This document shows, piece by piece, positions 16,613 to 25,242 of a stretch of DNA of 41,687 nt; positions within the stretch are counted from its first letter, which is position 1; each line of letters starts with the position of its first letter. The stretch is from positions 1 through 41,687 of the forward strand of contig JAKADA010000017.1 in NCBI GenBank assembly GCA_021820975.1, written 5' to 3'. The translations under genes were made by a program, and so were the position numbers. Under the pieces are notes generated by a model that did no database searches, was not told the origin of the DNA, and saw only the letters and a program-made list of their open reading frames with translations. The DNA is from Bacillota bacterium (lineage in GTDB: Bacteria > Bacillota > Bacilli > Alicyclobacillales > SLC66).

Positions 16613-17275
16613 TTAGGATACGCGTGCTTTTCGATTTAGAATTAGATAAGTAGCTCCTGTAGCTAGAATGACAAAAGCAAAAATTCCTGTATACGGTATT
16701 TCCGGAAGTTCACCTGCCGGAGGATTTGTGACAACTGTTGGATTTGTTAATGAAGGATCGGTTGAAAAGTAGAAGGTATCTTCACCATGTTTACCGTTCG
16801 AAGTCGCGTAACCTGTTATGATGTTATAGTTGCCTGATGTTACTGATGGCGAGGTCAAGGGTACCTTATACGTGTACGGTGACCTTGTGCCTATCTCTGT
16901 ACCCATAACGGTAAAAACAGGTGTTCCCAATTTGGACAAATCTTTTGGATTTCCATGTAATTTTACAGTTGATGGATAAAAGTTAAACGTTAATGTTGTC
17001 GGAACATGCTTTAGGTTTTTCTCTTTTGTTTTGCCGCCTGGATTCGCGAGGACAAAATCATATGTCTTACCTATCGTCAATGCATTCGTCAAAACTGGAT
17101 TCGTTCCTACGGTTGAAATGAACAGATGTCCATTACCATTTCCACCATTGTCCGATCCACTAGTATTTTTAGCAAAACTGGTACCTGCCATTAACGTGCT
17201 GGATCCTGTAACAATGAGAGAAGTCATGATAATTGCTACGATTGGTTTTTTAAGAAAAGACGAAATAAAACCCAC
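16613..17275 (-). CDS. Secreted surface protein with sortase-like IPYTG tail
   Basis: A 220-residue protein of unknown function. It has a signal peptide (cleavage near TSFAKN), a beta-rich exported part, and a C-terminal cell-surface tail: GELPEIPYTG, a hydrophobic stretch of about 17 residues, then NRKARVS. IPYTG matches the [LI]PxTG pattern of sortase substrates. The preceding LPE also recalls the DTLPEA tails of the two other small surface proteins in the window. GTG 17275 is preferred over GTG 17290 because GGTGGAG lies at the right distance. It follows the two exosortase genes on the same strand after 98 bases. Whether a sortase elsewhere or the neighbouring exosortases process it is open. 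Confidence 0.75.
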   Translation of the reverse strand: MGFISSFLKKPIVAIIMTSLIVTGSSTLMAGTSFAKNTSGSDNGGNGNGHLFISTVGTNPVLTNALTIGKTYDFVLANPGGKTKEKNLKHVPTTLTFNFYPSTVKLHGNPKDLSKLGTPVFTVMGTEIGTRSPYTYKVPLTSPSVTSGNYNIITGYATSNGKHGEDTFYFSTDPSLTNPTVVTNPPAGELPEIPYTGIFAFVILATGATYLILNRKARVS

Positions 17276-17373
17276 CTCTAGGATCTCCACCTTTCTAACG
17301 TTCTACATAAGAGTTTATCACGGTTCAATGAAATTCCCCTTCAATTTCTACCATGAGCAAGTTAAAGTATTTT

Positions 17374-19074
17374 TTAACTCGGCTGCACTGGTGTAGATTG
17401 AGACCCTAGCTGGGATGTGGCGAAGCTTTTGATAAAGAATGTAAAGTGTTGTAGTTTTTGAAACTGTCCTTGTGCCAAAGCGGATGTTATTCCCACGGAA
17501 GGTAGAGTAGATGTCGCATGAAACTGTGCGTTCAAAATTTGCTGCATGGTTTGGCCTTGACGAACTGCACTCTTGGCGCTTGTTTGATAGGCGACAGGTG
17601 TAGCAAATTCAGCACGAATATAAGCGGATTTGCCGTTGAAGTTCACCGCGTAAGTATAAGCTACATCTTCAAACAGATCTTGTGCACCATCGATTTGTGA
17701 TGCAGGCAGGAGCATCGCATAGACTTCTGCTTGAATACCTGGGCGAACTGTATAACTCGTTTTTGCAAGAATTGTATCACCGTGAAATAACAAGCAATTA
17801 TTGACGCCATAGCTTAGCAAGGTGTTGAGGTTGTAAGTCCACCATTCTTCACCCATAGCATAATCGCCTTTTATATTTGAGTAGGCATATGCCGTTCCAT
17901 AAGAACCAGGGCCAAGCACGGCATCTTCGTTGTAATTACCCAACAGGTTTCGCTCATATCCAGTAACTTGGGGCATTAACAGAGAAAGCTTATTAGTCGA
18001 AACGTTGATCGGATTACTGTATGAGCCGGCTGTCCAGAAATAGAGCGGCCATAATGCAACTGTTAGGACGATAGTGATTAATAAAACGATTAACGCATGA
18101 AACGTGCCAGGTGTTTTCAGCGCTTTGGTAAAGGTCATAGCATGACTTTTCAGTCCAATGATTTTCCCGATAATTGACAAAATTACAATTGATACAATAA
18201 AGAGAATAAATCCTAAAATAGGATGCAATATTCCAAAAGTAAAATTTGAACCAGCGTAGTGTAAGGCAAAGACTAAAGTAAAGAGACGCAGTAGATTCAT
18301 TAAAATGGTGAGAAATCCAGCAATGACAATCATCACAATCTTCTTTAGCCATGATCCTTGAAATAGCACTAAAATAATTGGAAGTAAAATGACCATGGCC
18401 AAAAAACTGTCAGAGCCACTACAGACAGTGGATACTTGGACAGGAACCCATATGCCTCCGTGCAATATAAGATAATTACCATTTATTGACATAGCTTGAA
18501 TCCAAGAAATCACACGAGTAAGTCCATGCATGCCAACGTTAGAGATCGCTTCAAGTGGTGGATTACTGAAGTTGACGATAAAACTATACAAAGGGGACCA
18601 TGTTAAAAACAGGTAGGCGAGAGGTCTGATCAGACGTCGAGTAGATCCCAACCCAAAAATGAGCCATGCTAGACTAAGTGCCCAAAGGGGCCAAAAAAGA
18701 AGACCAATACTTTGACCAATAAAAACAGCTGGATTGCCTTTCACAGCAAAAAGCAAGATGGATCCAATGAGCAATATGGTGGGAATCCCTACGATGCCAT
18801 TAAGTTCAACATCATCATTATAGGAGGTGGTTTGAAGAAGCGACCATGCAGCCCAAAAAAAGGAGAAAACTGGAATCCAAACCAGAAAAGCATATGGTGT
18901 ATCAGCTAATGCACTTTGCCATAGTGGCATGGTGAGTGGCAAGACAGGTAGAATACTTGTAGCTATCCAAATATAAATCCACCAAGTAGGGGTTAATGAT
19001 AAGGAATGTGATCCTTGCTTTTGTCTCATACGCTGACTGCGGCTTACAGCAATTGGCTCATGGAATATCGACAT
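17374..19074 (-). CDS. Exosortase/archaeosortase-family protein with EpsI-like C-terminal domain (copy 1)
   Basis: A 566-residue polytopic membrane protein. The exosortase triad is visible: Cys218 in STVCSGSDSFLAM, Arg263 in MNLLRLFTLV and His284 in GILHPILGFILF. Exosortases cleave and transfer proteins that carry a short motif, a transmembrane helix and a basic C-terminal tail. From about residue 345 one more helix precedes an extracytoplasmic domain (WWTYNLN, NNCLLFHGDTIL) that resembles the EpsI/DUF3485 partner of Gram-negative exosortases, here fused. ATG 19074 has AAAAGGAG eight bases upstream. It is a clear paralogue of the gene 34 bases upstream. Fusion and duplication are the unusual points. 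The EpsI likeness is weaker than the exosortase call. Confidence 0.85.
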   Translation of the reverse strand: MSIFHEPIAVSRSQRMRQKQGSHSLSLTPTWWIYIWIATSILPVLPLTMPLWQSALADTPYAFLVWIPVFSFFWAAWSLLQTTSYNDDVELNGIVGIPTILLIGSILLFAVKGNPAVFIGQSIGLLFWPLWALSLAWLIFGLGSTRRLIRPLAYLFLTWSPLYSFIVNFSNPPLEAISNVGMHGLTRVISWIQAMSINGNYLILHGGIWVPVQVSTVCSGSDSFLAMVILLPIILVLFQGSWLKKIVMIVIAGFLTILMNLLRLFTLVFALHYAGSNFTFGILHPILGFILFIVSIVILSIIGKIIGLKSHAMTFTKALKTPGTFHALIVLLITIVLTVALWPLYFWTAGSYSNPINVSTNKLSLLMPQVTGYERNLLGNYNEDAVLGPGSYGTAYAYSNIKGDYAMGEEWWTYNLNTLLSYGVNNCLLFHGDTILAKTSYTVRPGIQAEVYAMLLPASQIDGAQDLFEDVAYTYAVNFNGKSAYIRAEFATPVAYQTSAKSAVRQGQTMQQILNAQFHATSTLPSVGITSALAQGQFQKLQHFTFFIKSFATSQLGSQSTPVQPS

Positions 19075-19108
19075 GTCAGCTTCTCCTTTTAAACATTCAT
19101 GTTAGTAT

Positions 19109-20758
19109 TCAAGTTTTAGTAAATACTTTTTGTGCATTTTGGCGAATGAAAGTAAAATAGTTTTCAATATGTGCTGTTGTGATTTGCGTCAAAGGATATA
19201 TTGCTAAATTGGAAAAAGGTCTTGATTGCCTGAGAAAGGAAGGCATTACCGAAGGAAGATCTTTAACGATCTGACTTTGAGCGGTTACTTTTAGTGCAAC
19301 TGGAGTGGCAGTTTCTGAGCGAATATAAGCAACTTTATTATGATATTTTGCCGCAAAAGTGTATACGGTGTCAATGAATAGTGCTTGTGACCCACCAATT
19401 TGCTGGGGTGGTAGCAGTACGGTATATACGGTTGCGCTAAGATTACTCGTAATTCTTAAATTGCGTTCATCAACAATTTGTGATCCATGAAATAAGAGAC
19501 AGTTATGTTCAGGGTAACCTGCTAGAGAGATGGGTTGATAGGTCCACCACCATTCTTCAATGACGGGGTCACCAAAAATGGAAGTGTATGAATAGGCCGT
19601 GCTCTTAGCGCCAGGGCCAAGCAATGTTGAGGCATCGTAACGACCAATCAAACGCCTTCCCCAACCGGGAAGTGTAGGAATCAGAGCGCTCAAATGATTA
19701 GTTGATATTGTTACTGGTGCACGATCGGTGCCAAGGGAAGTATAATATAAAGGAAGAAGAAGAATTGTAAGTACCGCTGTAAAAACAACAGAAATAGAGA
19801 ACCTTACTGTACCTGGTTTTCTCAGTGCAGTACCTTTTTTAAAATACCGGTTTTTAAGACCGATCAAGTGGCTGAAACGAACAACAATAGCCACCATGAA
19901 CATAAACAAGATTATGCCTAAGACGGGGTGTAACACGCCAAGAGAAAATTTTGGACCGACGAAATGAATCGATAGAATAAGAATGGCCAAGCGCAACCAG
20001 TTGGCAGCCAATGCCAAGAGGACGGCTAAAGCTAAGGACACTAACTTTCTTATTATAGAACCGGTAAATGATACAAGTATTATAGGAAAAAGAATAACGA
20101 CAGCTAATAAACTGTCGGCACCACTGCAAACTGATGTTACATATACTGTGATTGTTTGCATTCCATAGTCAATTACATAGGTTCCAATGCTTGTTCCAGC
20201 GTGCAACCACGCGAAGGAATGCTCCATAGCGGTGACTAAGCGATTTGCAAAACCGAGTAATATTGGGTTTGTTATGTTCACAATATCAGTGTATAAGGGG
20301 GGCCAAGTAAGCCATAAGTAAGCGAGAGGTCGTATCAGGTATTTTGTAACACCGACGCCAAACATCAACCAAGCCAGTCCCATTGCCCATAGTGGCCATA
20401 TGAGAAGCCCCATGCTTTGCCCCACGAAATAATAATGCCATGTTGTCATGCCTCCTACCAAGAGGGCAGCTGAAAATAAGAGTACCGGAAAGCCAATAAT
20501 GCCATTAAGTTCTGCATCATCGTTGTAGGCTAGTGCTCGCTGTAACGTCCAACCGGCCCATGTAAAAGCAAACACAGGAATCCAGACAAGATAAGCGAAG
20601 GGAGTATCCGCTAAGGCACCTGACCATAAAGGTGTGGCATACGGAATAACAGGCACTGCGCTAGCTATCGCCCATGCATAAATCCAAAAGAGCGAAGTAC
20701 TCCTTGACTTGCGTTGCTTGGCGGTTAGGGAACGAGAGATTGATATTCCCACGGGCAT
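19109..20758 (-). CDS. Exosortase/archaeosortase-family protein with EpsI-like C-terminal domain (copy 2)
   Basis: A 549-residue paralogue of the 17374 protein, alignable throughout (ALADTPFAYLVWIPVF, YNDDAELNGIIGFPV, QSMGLLIWPLWAMGLAWLMF). The triad is Cys211 in TSVCSGADSLLAV, Arg256 in ANWLRLAIL and His277 in GVLHPVLGIILF. The C-terminal domain carries WWWTYQP and HNCLLFHGSQIV. The start is ATG 20758 with a textbook AAGGAGG seven bases upstream; reading on to 20839 would run into a hairpin. It lies downstream of the small DTLPEAP protein, with a structured 132-base gap, and directly upstream of copy 1. The pair may form a heterodimer or have different substrates (inference). Confidence 0.86.
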   Translation of the reverse strand: MPVGISISRSLTAKQRKSRSTSLFWIYAWAIASAVPVIPYATPLWSGALADTPFAYLVWIPVFAFTWAGWTLQRALAYNDDAELNGIIGFPVLLFSAALLVGGMTTWHYYFVGQSMGLLIWPLWAMGLAWLMFGVGVTKYLIRPLAYLWLTWPPLYTDIVNITNPILLGFANRLVTAMEHSFAWLHAGTSIGTYVIDYGMQTITVYVTSVCSGADSLLAVVILFPIILVSFTGSIIRKLVSLALAVLLALAANWLRLAILILSIHFVGPKFSLGVLHPVLGIILFMFMVAIVVRFSHLIGLKNRYFKKGTALRKPGTVRFSISVVFTAVLTILLLPLYYTSLGTDRAPVTISTNHLSALIPTLPGWGRRLIGRYDASTLLGPGAKSTAYSYTSIFGDPVIEEWWWTYQPISLAGYPEHNCLLFHGSQIVDERNLRITSNLSATVYTVLLPPQQIGGSQALFIDTVYTFAAKYHNKVAYIRSETATPVALKVTAQSQIVKDLPSVMPSFLRQSRPFSNLAIYPLTQITTAHIENYFTFIRQNAQKVFTKT

Positions 20759-20790
20759 GGTGCAACCTCCTTGGAATTCTGGGGAAATTA

Positions 20791-20855
20791 GAAATGCAAG
20801 CATAATTCCACAGAATAGCAGGCGGGATTGACAACCCACCTGCTCGTGGCATTTC
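20791..20855 (-). promoter_or_regulatory. Structured leader RNA ahead of the exosortase genes
   Basis: Nested complementary arms lie between the surface-protein stop and the exosortase RBS: GAAATGC/GCATTTC at the ends, CCAC/GTGG inside, then AGCAGG/CCTGCT with GGG/CCC around an eight-base loop (20817-20844). No T-run follows on the minus strand, so it is not a plain terminator. It may set the ratio of substrate to enzyme by processing, RNA stability or ligand binding (inference). I match it to no known riboswitch. Confidence 0.5.
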
Positions 20856-20890
20856 TCGCACGATAGACCACAGCTTACATCTGCCTGAAC

Positions 20891-21415
20891 TTAGGCATGC
20901 AAATTGACTTTTCGTTTACGTTGAATGTACCAGATAGCTAGCATACTAAGCGGCAAAGCGGCAGCGATAGGCGCTTCAGGAAGCGTATCGACGAGTGGTG
21001 CATACAGTGATTGATACTTTTGTAGGTTAGCGCCGGAACCTACCGTGATAGACCCTGCAACTTGGACAGTTTCTTGCTGGCCAAAATTAGGTAGCGGTAC
21101 ACTATATGTGACAGGATTTGTGTCGATTAATGTACCTTGTTCAGTCATTGGGGCAGGACTATTTACTGTATTAAGTTGTGAATCAACCGGCGTAAAAGTA
21201 AAGTTTGCAGTGCTTGGTGCAGATAACTGATACTGTTGAATATTGGTAAAAACAACGTCAATCGAAGTGGTTTTACTAGCGCTAGATGGCAAATTTAAAG
21301 TGTTACCCGCAATAACAGATTGGGGTAAAGCGGCTGCAAAGGCACCAGGTGAAATGGCAACAAGAGAAGCCACCACCATGACACCTGCTAATAACGAAGT
21401 TCGCATTTTTTTCAT
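20891..21415 (-). CDS. Small secreted protein with exosortase-type DTLPEAP tail
   Basis: A 174-residue protein: signal peptide (cleavage near GAFAA), a beta-rich extracellular domain of about 110 residues and a C-terminal tail of LVDTLPEAP, a hydrophobic helix (IAAALPLSMLAIWYI) and QRKRKVNLHA. The arrangement of motif, helix and basic end matches exosortase substrates (PEP-CTERM-like) and lacks the TG of LPXTG. ATG 21415 has AAAGGAGG seven bases upstream. It is the first gene of the leftward cluster that continues into both exosortases. A paralogue with almost the same tail is encoded at 30159. The function of the mature domain is unknown; a structural fibre or matrix role is a guess. Confidence 0.8.
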   Translation of the reverse strand: MKKMRTSLLAGVMVVASLVAISPGAFAAALPQSVIAGNTLNLPSSASKTTSIDVVFTNIQQYQLSAPSTANFTFTPVDSQLNTVNSPAPMTEQGTLIDTNPVTYSVPLPNFGQQETVQVAGSITVGSGANLQKYQSLYAPLVDTLPEAPIAAALPLSMLAIWYIQRKRKVNLHA

Positions 21416-21625
21416 TATGTTTCCTCCTTTCATCATGATTTCGTATTTTTATCAAATCAGAGTGCGTGCAAGGTTAAATAGCCTTGTAGATATAATTTTA
21501 TCAGGATTGCGCCCTTGTCAGGTTAAAAATACTCAGGTTGATTCTTCAAGAAAATTTTAACTAGAAATCTATCGTATTTAATTTATGAGAACTTGCCAAG
21601 ATATGAGTAATGATTTTACTATGCC
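21416..21625. other. Divergent intergenic region
   Basis: These 210 bases lie between the leftward surface-protein gene and the promoter of the rightward GH92 gene. I see AT-rich candidate -10 elements on both strands but no convincing promoter pair for the leftward gene, and no coding region. Confidence 0.4.
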
Positions 21626-21654
21626 TTGACAATTCAGTATTGTATTGATATTTT
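21626..21654 (+). promoter_or_regulatory. Promoter of the riboswitch-GH92 transcript
   Basis: A perfect TTGACA (21626-21631), a 17-base spacer and TATTTT (21649-21654). Transcription would start about 50 bases before the riboswitch aptamer. Confidence 0.65.
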
Positions 21655-21712
21655 AATAATATAAGTAAAATAGAAATACTGTATTCGTGCCAAAAAATGA
21701 ATAGGGCCGTGG

Positions 21713-21799
21713 ATTCAAGGCAAACTTGTCAAAAGACAGGGACGCAAAACTACAGGGGCTTCCATACGCGAGTGTGATGCCAGCCAGTTGCCGAAGCGG
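21713..21799 (+). promoter_or_regulatory. Cyclic-di-GMP-I (GEMM-I) riboswitch
   Basis: The conserved blocks of the GEMM-I aptamer occur in order: AAGGCAAAC (21717-21725), a TGTC/GACA hairpin with an AAAA loop, the hallmark GGGACGCAAA (21739-21748), a second hairpin with a GNRA-type GCGA loop (ATAC-GCGA-GTGT) and the closing CCAGTTGCCGAA (21784-21795). It senses c-di-GMP in the 5' leader of the GH92 gene. The P1b loop is AAAA where GAAA is common. The match is strong enough that I consider this close to certain. Confidence 0.92.
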
Positions 21800-21803
21800 T
21801 GGA

Positions 21804-21887
21804 CAGTCTCGATCTCGATAGGCGTCCTCCGTAACGGAGGATGCCTTGTTCATGTTCTGCGCGTGCTAAACGATGCGGAGGAGACTG
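21804..21887 (+). promoter_or_regulatory. Riboswitch expression platform
   Basis: A strong hairpin (AGGCGTCCTCCG/CGGAGGATGCCT, 21820-21846) follows the aptamer; its T-run is poor. The RBS CGGAGGAG (21876-21883) repeats the 3' arm of the hairpin, so TCCTCCG (21825-21831) could pair with either one. In addition CAGTCTC (21804-21810) is complementary to GAGACTG (21881-21887), which overlaps the RBS. This points to switching by RBS sequestration more than by termination. Whether c-di-GMP turns the gene on or off cannot be read from the sequence. Confidence 0.6.
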
Positions 21888-21889
21888 TA

Positions 21890-24800
21890 ATGAACTGGTT
21901 TAACAAGATCGCAATGATTAATGTTATCTGCGCCGCTGGTATGATCATTTCACTGATACAACCTACCTATGCAGCAACCAAGCATGGTTTATACGACTTT
22001 CATATTCGAAAAAATCTGTCTGTGAATAGTTCGACAAGCAGTCTTTTAAATCTAACTCAATATGTTGATCCTTTTGTTGGCACTCAATATGGAGGGAATA
22101 CGTTTCCTGGTGCTACAGTTCCGTTTGGCATGGTGCAATGGAGTCCTGATAATTCCAATTCTCCTAGCGGATACGATTTTGGAAGCAACACGATAACAGG
22201 GTTTAGCATGACACATCTCAGTGGAGCAGGTTGTCCTATATTTGGCGATTTTCCTTTTATCGCTTATAACGGTTCGATAAATCAATCTCCCGTTGCTTCC
22301 CCAAGCACTTATAGTATGAGTTTTAGCCATTCCAACGAAACGGCATCACCGGGCTATTACAGTGTTAAGCTTAATTCCAAAATTGGTGTACAATTAACGG
22401 CCACAAAAAGAACTGGGTATGGTAGGTTTTCTTTTCCTATCGGTCAAGCTTCTTCACTTTTGATAAATACAGGTGGTAGTTTAAACGGGGATAGCACCTC
22501 TACGGTTCAAATTTTAGGTAACAATACAGTAATGGGTTCTGCGTCAAGCGGCCATTTTTGTGGAAGCAAAGACGTCTATACGATATATATTGCTGCAAAA
22601 TTCAATCACACTTTTACGGCTTACGGTACTTGGACTGGCACCACTTTACATGCTAATTCTGACAGCGCTTCGGGTTCGCAAACTGGAGCTTATCTCACTT
22701 TTTCTCCTGGAAGCACAGTGGATGTTAAGGTGGGCATATCCTACGTCAGTGAGGTCAATGCACTGCAAAACTTACATGCTGAAGATCCTGGATGGAGTTT
22801 TTCGAACGTTGTACACAGTGCTCAAGCGGCATGGAATAAGGATTTGAATCGCGTTCAAGTGACAGGTGGAACGCAAAACGAACTCACGAATTTTTACACC
22901 GCTTTATATCATTCTTTTCTTGCTCCAACGATATTCAGCGATGTCAATGGACAGTATATTGGTTTTGACAATCGTATTCATAATGCCGGTAGCCAAACTC
23001 AGTATGCCAACTTCTCAGGTTGGGATATATATCGATCGGAGATTCCGCTTTTAGCGTTTCTTATGCCATCAAAAACCAGTGATATGATTCAATCTCTGGT
23101 TCGTGATGGAGAACAGGGTGGAGCTTTACCAAAATGGCCAGTAGCAAACGGATATTCTGGTGTAATGGATGGAGATTCTGCTGATCCGATTATTGCGGAA
23201 GCTTACGCATTAGGTGCCAGGAATTTTGATACAAACTCTGCTTTATCTCTAATGATCAAAGGTGCTACAGTTCCTGGATCATTAGCGAATGGTTATCAGG
23301 AGAGGCCAGGACTTAAGCAATACTTGTCCCTAGGTTATATTCCTTCATCGCGAGGCACATGGGCAACGTCTGCAACGCTTGAATATGCTATAGATGATGC
23401 GGCCATTGGTCAGTTTGCAAAAGCATTGGGGAAACCACTTAGTATTTATGGACCCTTTGAGCAAAGAGGACAAAATTGGCAAAATGTGATTAATCCCTTG
23501 ACAGGGTTAGCCCAGCCTCGATTATCGGATGGAGCATTCATGGATAATTATGCACCCACTACGCATCAAAATTTCGTGGAAGGTAGCGCTTATCAATATC
23601 GTTGGATGGTTCCACAGGATTTTGCCGGATTAAGTGCTGTTTTAGGCGGACCGAAGTCAGCTGTTTCGGACCTTAACTCATTTTTTACCCAGTTGAATGC
23701 AGGTTGGGATTCCACAAATGCATGGATGGGCAACGAGCCATCAATTACAGCACCTTACGCATATGATTTTGTTGGACAAGCATCTGGTACACAGAATGTA
23801 GTAAGACAAGTTGTCAACCAATTGTATCAGCCTACACCAGGCGGACTTGCTGGAAATGACGACCTTGGTACCATGTCTGCTTGGTATGTGTGGGCGGCGA
23901 TAGGATTGTATCCGGAAATACCAGGCGTACCAGGGGTTGCTTTGGCCAGTCCTTTGTTCACCCAAGCAATCGTTCACTGGGATGACAACCAAAAGACGTT
24001 GGTGATTGAAGGTAAAGGAGCTAGTGCAACCAGCCCTTATGTGCAGTCACTTACTATAAATAACAGGAGTTACAACAGTGCCTGGGTACCTCTATCACAA
24101 CTAGCATCTGATACTGTTTCGACTATGTCGTTTGAATTAGGTCAAACTCCAACTTCCTTTCTTAACGGAGATAGCATGGTAAAGAACGTTTCATCATCGA
24201 ATTCTTCAGTATCTGCCAAAGCTCCATTTAAGTTCAAGCCTTTAATGCCGCCGTCACTTACTCGCGGACTCAAGACAGCGTTAGGTTATGCAACGAAATC
24301 TGAGATTCAGACAACACCAGGTTCTACAGTTTCATTTTCCATAGGGTTACAGGGTGTAACTGATTTAAATGGACCTTATCATTTAGCAATAAATCTACCG
24401 TCACCACTACAAATCGCATCACTAAGTGAATCTGTTTCTTCATCGGGAGCAAGTTCACCCTTGCAAATAAGAGTTCCAAACACGGCTCCTAGCGGAACGT
24501 ATCTGGTTCAAGTGAGTTTTACAAAGGCAGGTTTGTCAAGTCCGTCCAAAATTTCTCCTGTAACCGTAAACATTGTTGTAAACGGATCACAGAATAGTTT
24601 ATTTGCATACTACAATAATGTGGGTATCTCCTCGAATCAAGACGTTGTGAATGGCAATTATGACGGAGGACAACGTAGCTATTCTTTGGAAGCGCTTGGA
24701 AAATCAGGTATGACGACGGGTAAAGTATTTACTGCGCAGGGAGCTACCTTTCAGTGGCCGCAGTACGCACCAGGAACTCCTGACAACATAGTTGCGACAG

Positions 24801-25165
24801 GTCAAACCATTACGTTTAGTGGATCAGGAAGTGCGTTAGTATTTATTGGCTCTTCAACCAACGGTAATACTGAGGGGGAAGGTACAATTACTTATACGGA
24901 TGGAACAACGCAATCTTTTCAGCTAGGATTTAGTGACTGGACTTTGGGAGGTGGCGGAGGTACTATCGCTTATGGTAATCAAGTTGTTTTAAAAACACTA
25001 TATAGAAATAATGAGACAATGGGATCAGCAAGAGAAAATATAGGAACATATTTGTTTTCCCAAAGCGTTTCTATTGAATCAAATAAAATGGTAGAAAGTA
25101 TCACTTTGCCGAGTCCGACAAATGGAGGACAATTACACATTTTCCTTGCCAATATTGTTCAATAA
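21890..25165 (+). CDS. Secreted glycoside hydrolase family 92 (alpha-mannosidase type) with accessory domains
   Basis: A 1091-residue secreted enzyme. The signal peptide ends near PTYAA. The GH92 domain (about 45-760) has the family signatures YVDPFVGTQYGGNTFPGA, PFGMVQWSPD, MTHLSGAGCP, GNEPSITAPYAYDF and AGNDDLGTMSAWYVW. GH92 enzymes are calcium-dependent exo-alpha-mannosidases. A NEW3-like Ig domain (about 800-900) and a C-terminal carbohydrate-binding-like domain follow. ATG 21890 has CGGAGGAG six bases upstream. The gene is controlled by a c-di-GMP-I riboswitch. Its product could trim mannose-rich glycans of the cell's own matrix, which would fit the neighbouring mannose genes, or feed on foreign ones. 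It has no sorting tail. Confidence 0.93.
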   Translation: MNWFNKIAMINVICAAGMIISLIQPTYAATKHGLYDFHIRKNLSVNSSTSSLLNLTQYVDPFVGTQYGGNTFPGATVPFGMVQWSPDNSNSPSGYDFGSNTITGFSMTHLSGAGCPIFGDFPFIAYNGSINQSPVASPSTYSMSFSHSNETASPGYYSVKLNSKIGVQLTATKRTGYGRFSFPIGQASSLLINTGGSLNGDSTSTVQILGNNTVMGSASSGHFCGSKDVYTIYIAAKFNHTFTAYGTWTGTTLHANSDSASGSQTGAYLTFSPGSTVDVKVGISYVSEVNALQNLHAEDPGWSFSNVVHSAQAAWNKDLNRVQVTGGTQNELTNFYTALYHSFLAPTIFSDVNGQYIGFDNRIHNAGSQTQYANFSGWDIYRSEIPLLAFLMPSKTSDMIQSLVRDGEQGGALPKWPVANGYSGVMDGDSADPIIAEAYALGARNFDTNSALSLMIKGATVPGSLANGYQERPGLKQYLSLGYIPSSRGTWATSATLEYAIDDAAIGQFAKALGKPLSIYGPFEQRGQNWQNVINPLTGLAQPRLSDGAFMDNYAPTTHQNFVEGSAYQYRWMVPQDFAGLSAVLGGPKSAVSDLNSFFTQLNAGWDSTNAWMGNEPSITAPYAYDFVGQASGTQNVVRQVVNQLYQPTPGGLAGNDDLGTMSAWYVWAAIGLYPEIPGVPGVALASPLFTQAIVHWDDNQKTLVIEGKGASATSPYVQSLTINNRSYNSAWVPLSQLASDTVSTMSFELGQTPTSFLNGDSMVKNVSSSNSSVSAKAPFKFKPLMPPSLTRGLKTALGYATKSEIQTTPGSTVSFSIGLQGVTDLNGPYHLAINLPSPLQIASLSESVSSSGASSPLQIRVPNTAPSGTYLVQVSFTKAGLSSPSKISPVTVNIVVNGSQNSLFAYYNNVGISSNQDVVNGNYDGGQRSYSLEALGKSGMTTGKVFTAQGATFQWPQYAPGTPDNIVATGQTITFSGSGSALVFIGSSTNGNTEGEGTITYTDGTTQSFQLGFSDWTLGGGGGTIAYGNQVVLKTLYRNNETMGSARENIGTYLFSQSVSIESNKMVESITLPSPTNGGQLHIFLANIVQ

Positions 25166-25181
25166 GATACTGTTGGAATTA

Positions 25182-25224
25182 ATGATGCGCTTAGCAGAGA
25201 ATAGATTATTGCTAAGCGCATCAT
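25182..25224. terminator. Bidirectional terminator-like palindrome
   Basis: A perfect 15-base inverted repeat, ATGATGCGCTTAGCA (25182-25196) with TGCTAAGCGCATCAT (25210-25224), lies between the convergent GH92 and GT-C genes. T-runs are weak on both sides, so it may stop transcription only partly or protect 3' ends. Confidence 0.7.
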
Positions 25225-25242
25225 AATTTATAAAACGATCAT

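Noticed and set aside
20759-20839. N-terminal extension of exosortase copy 2
   Set aside because: It would lie in the structured leader, and the ATG at 20758 has a perfect AAGGAGG seven bases upstream.
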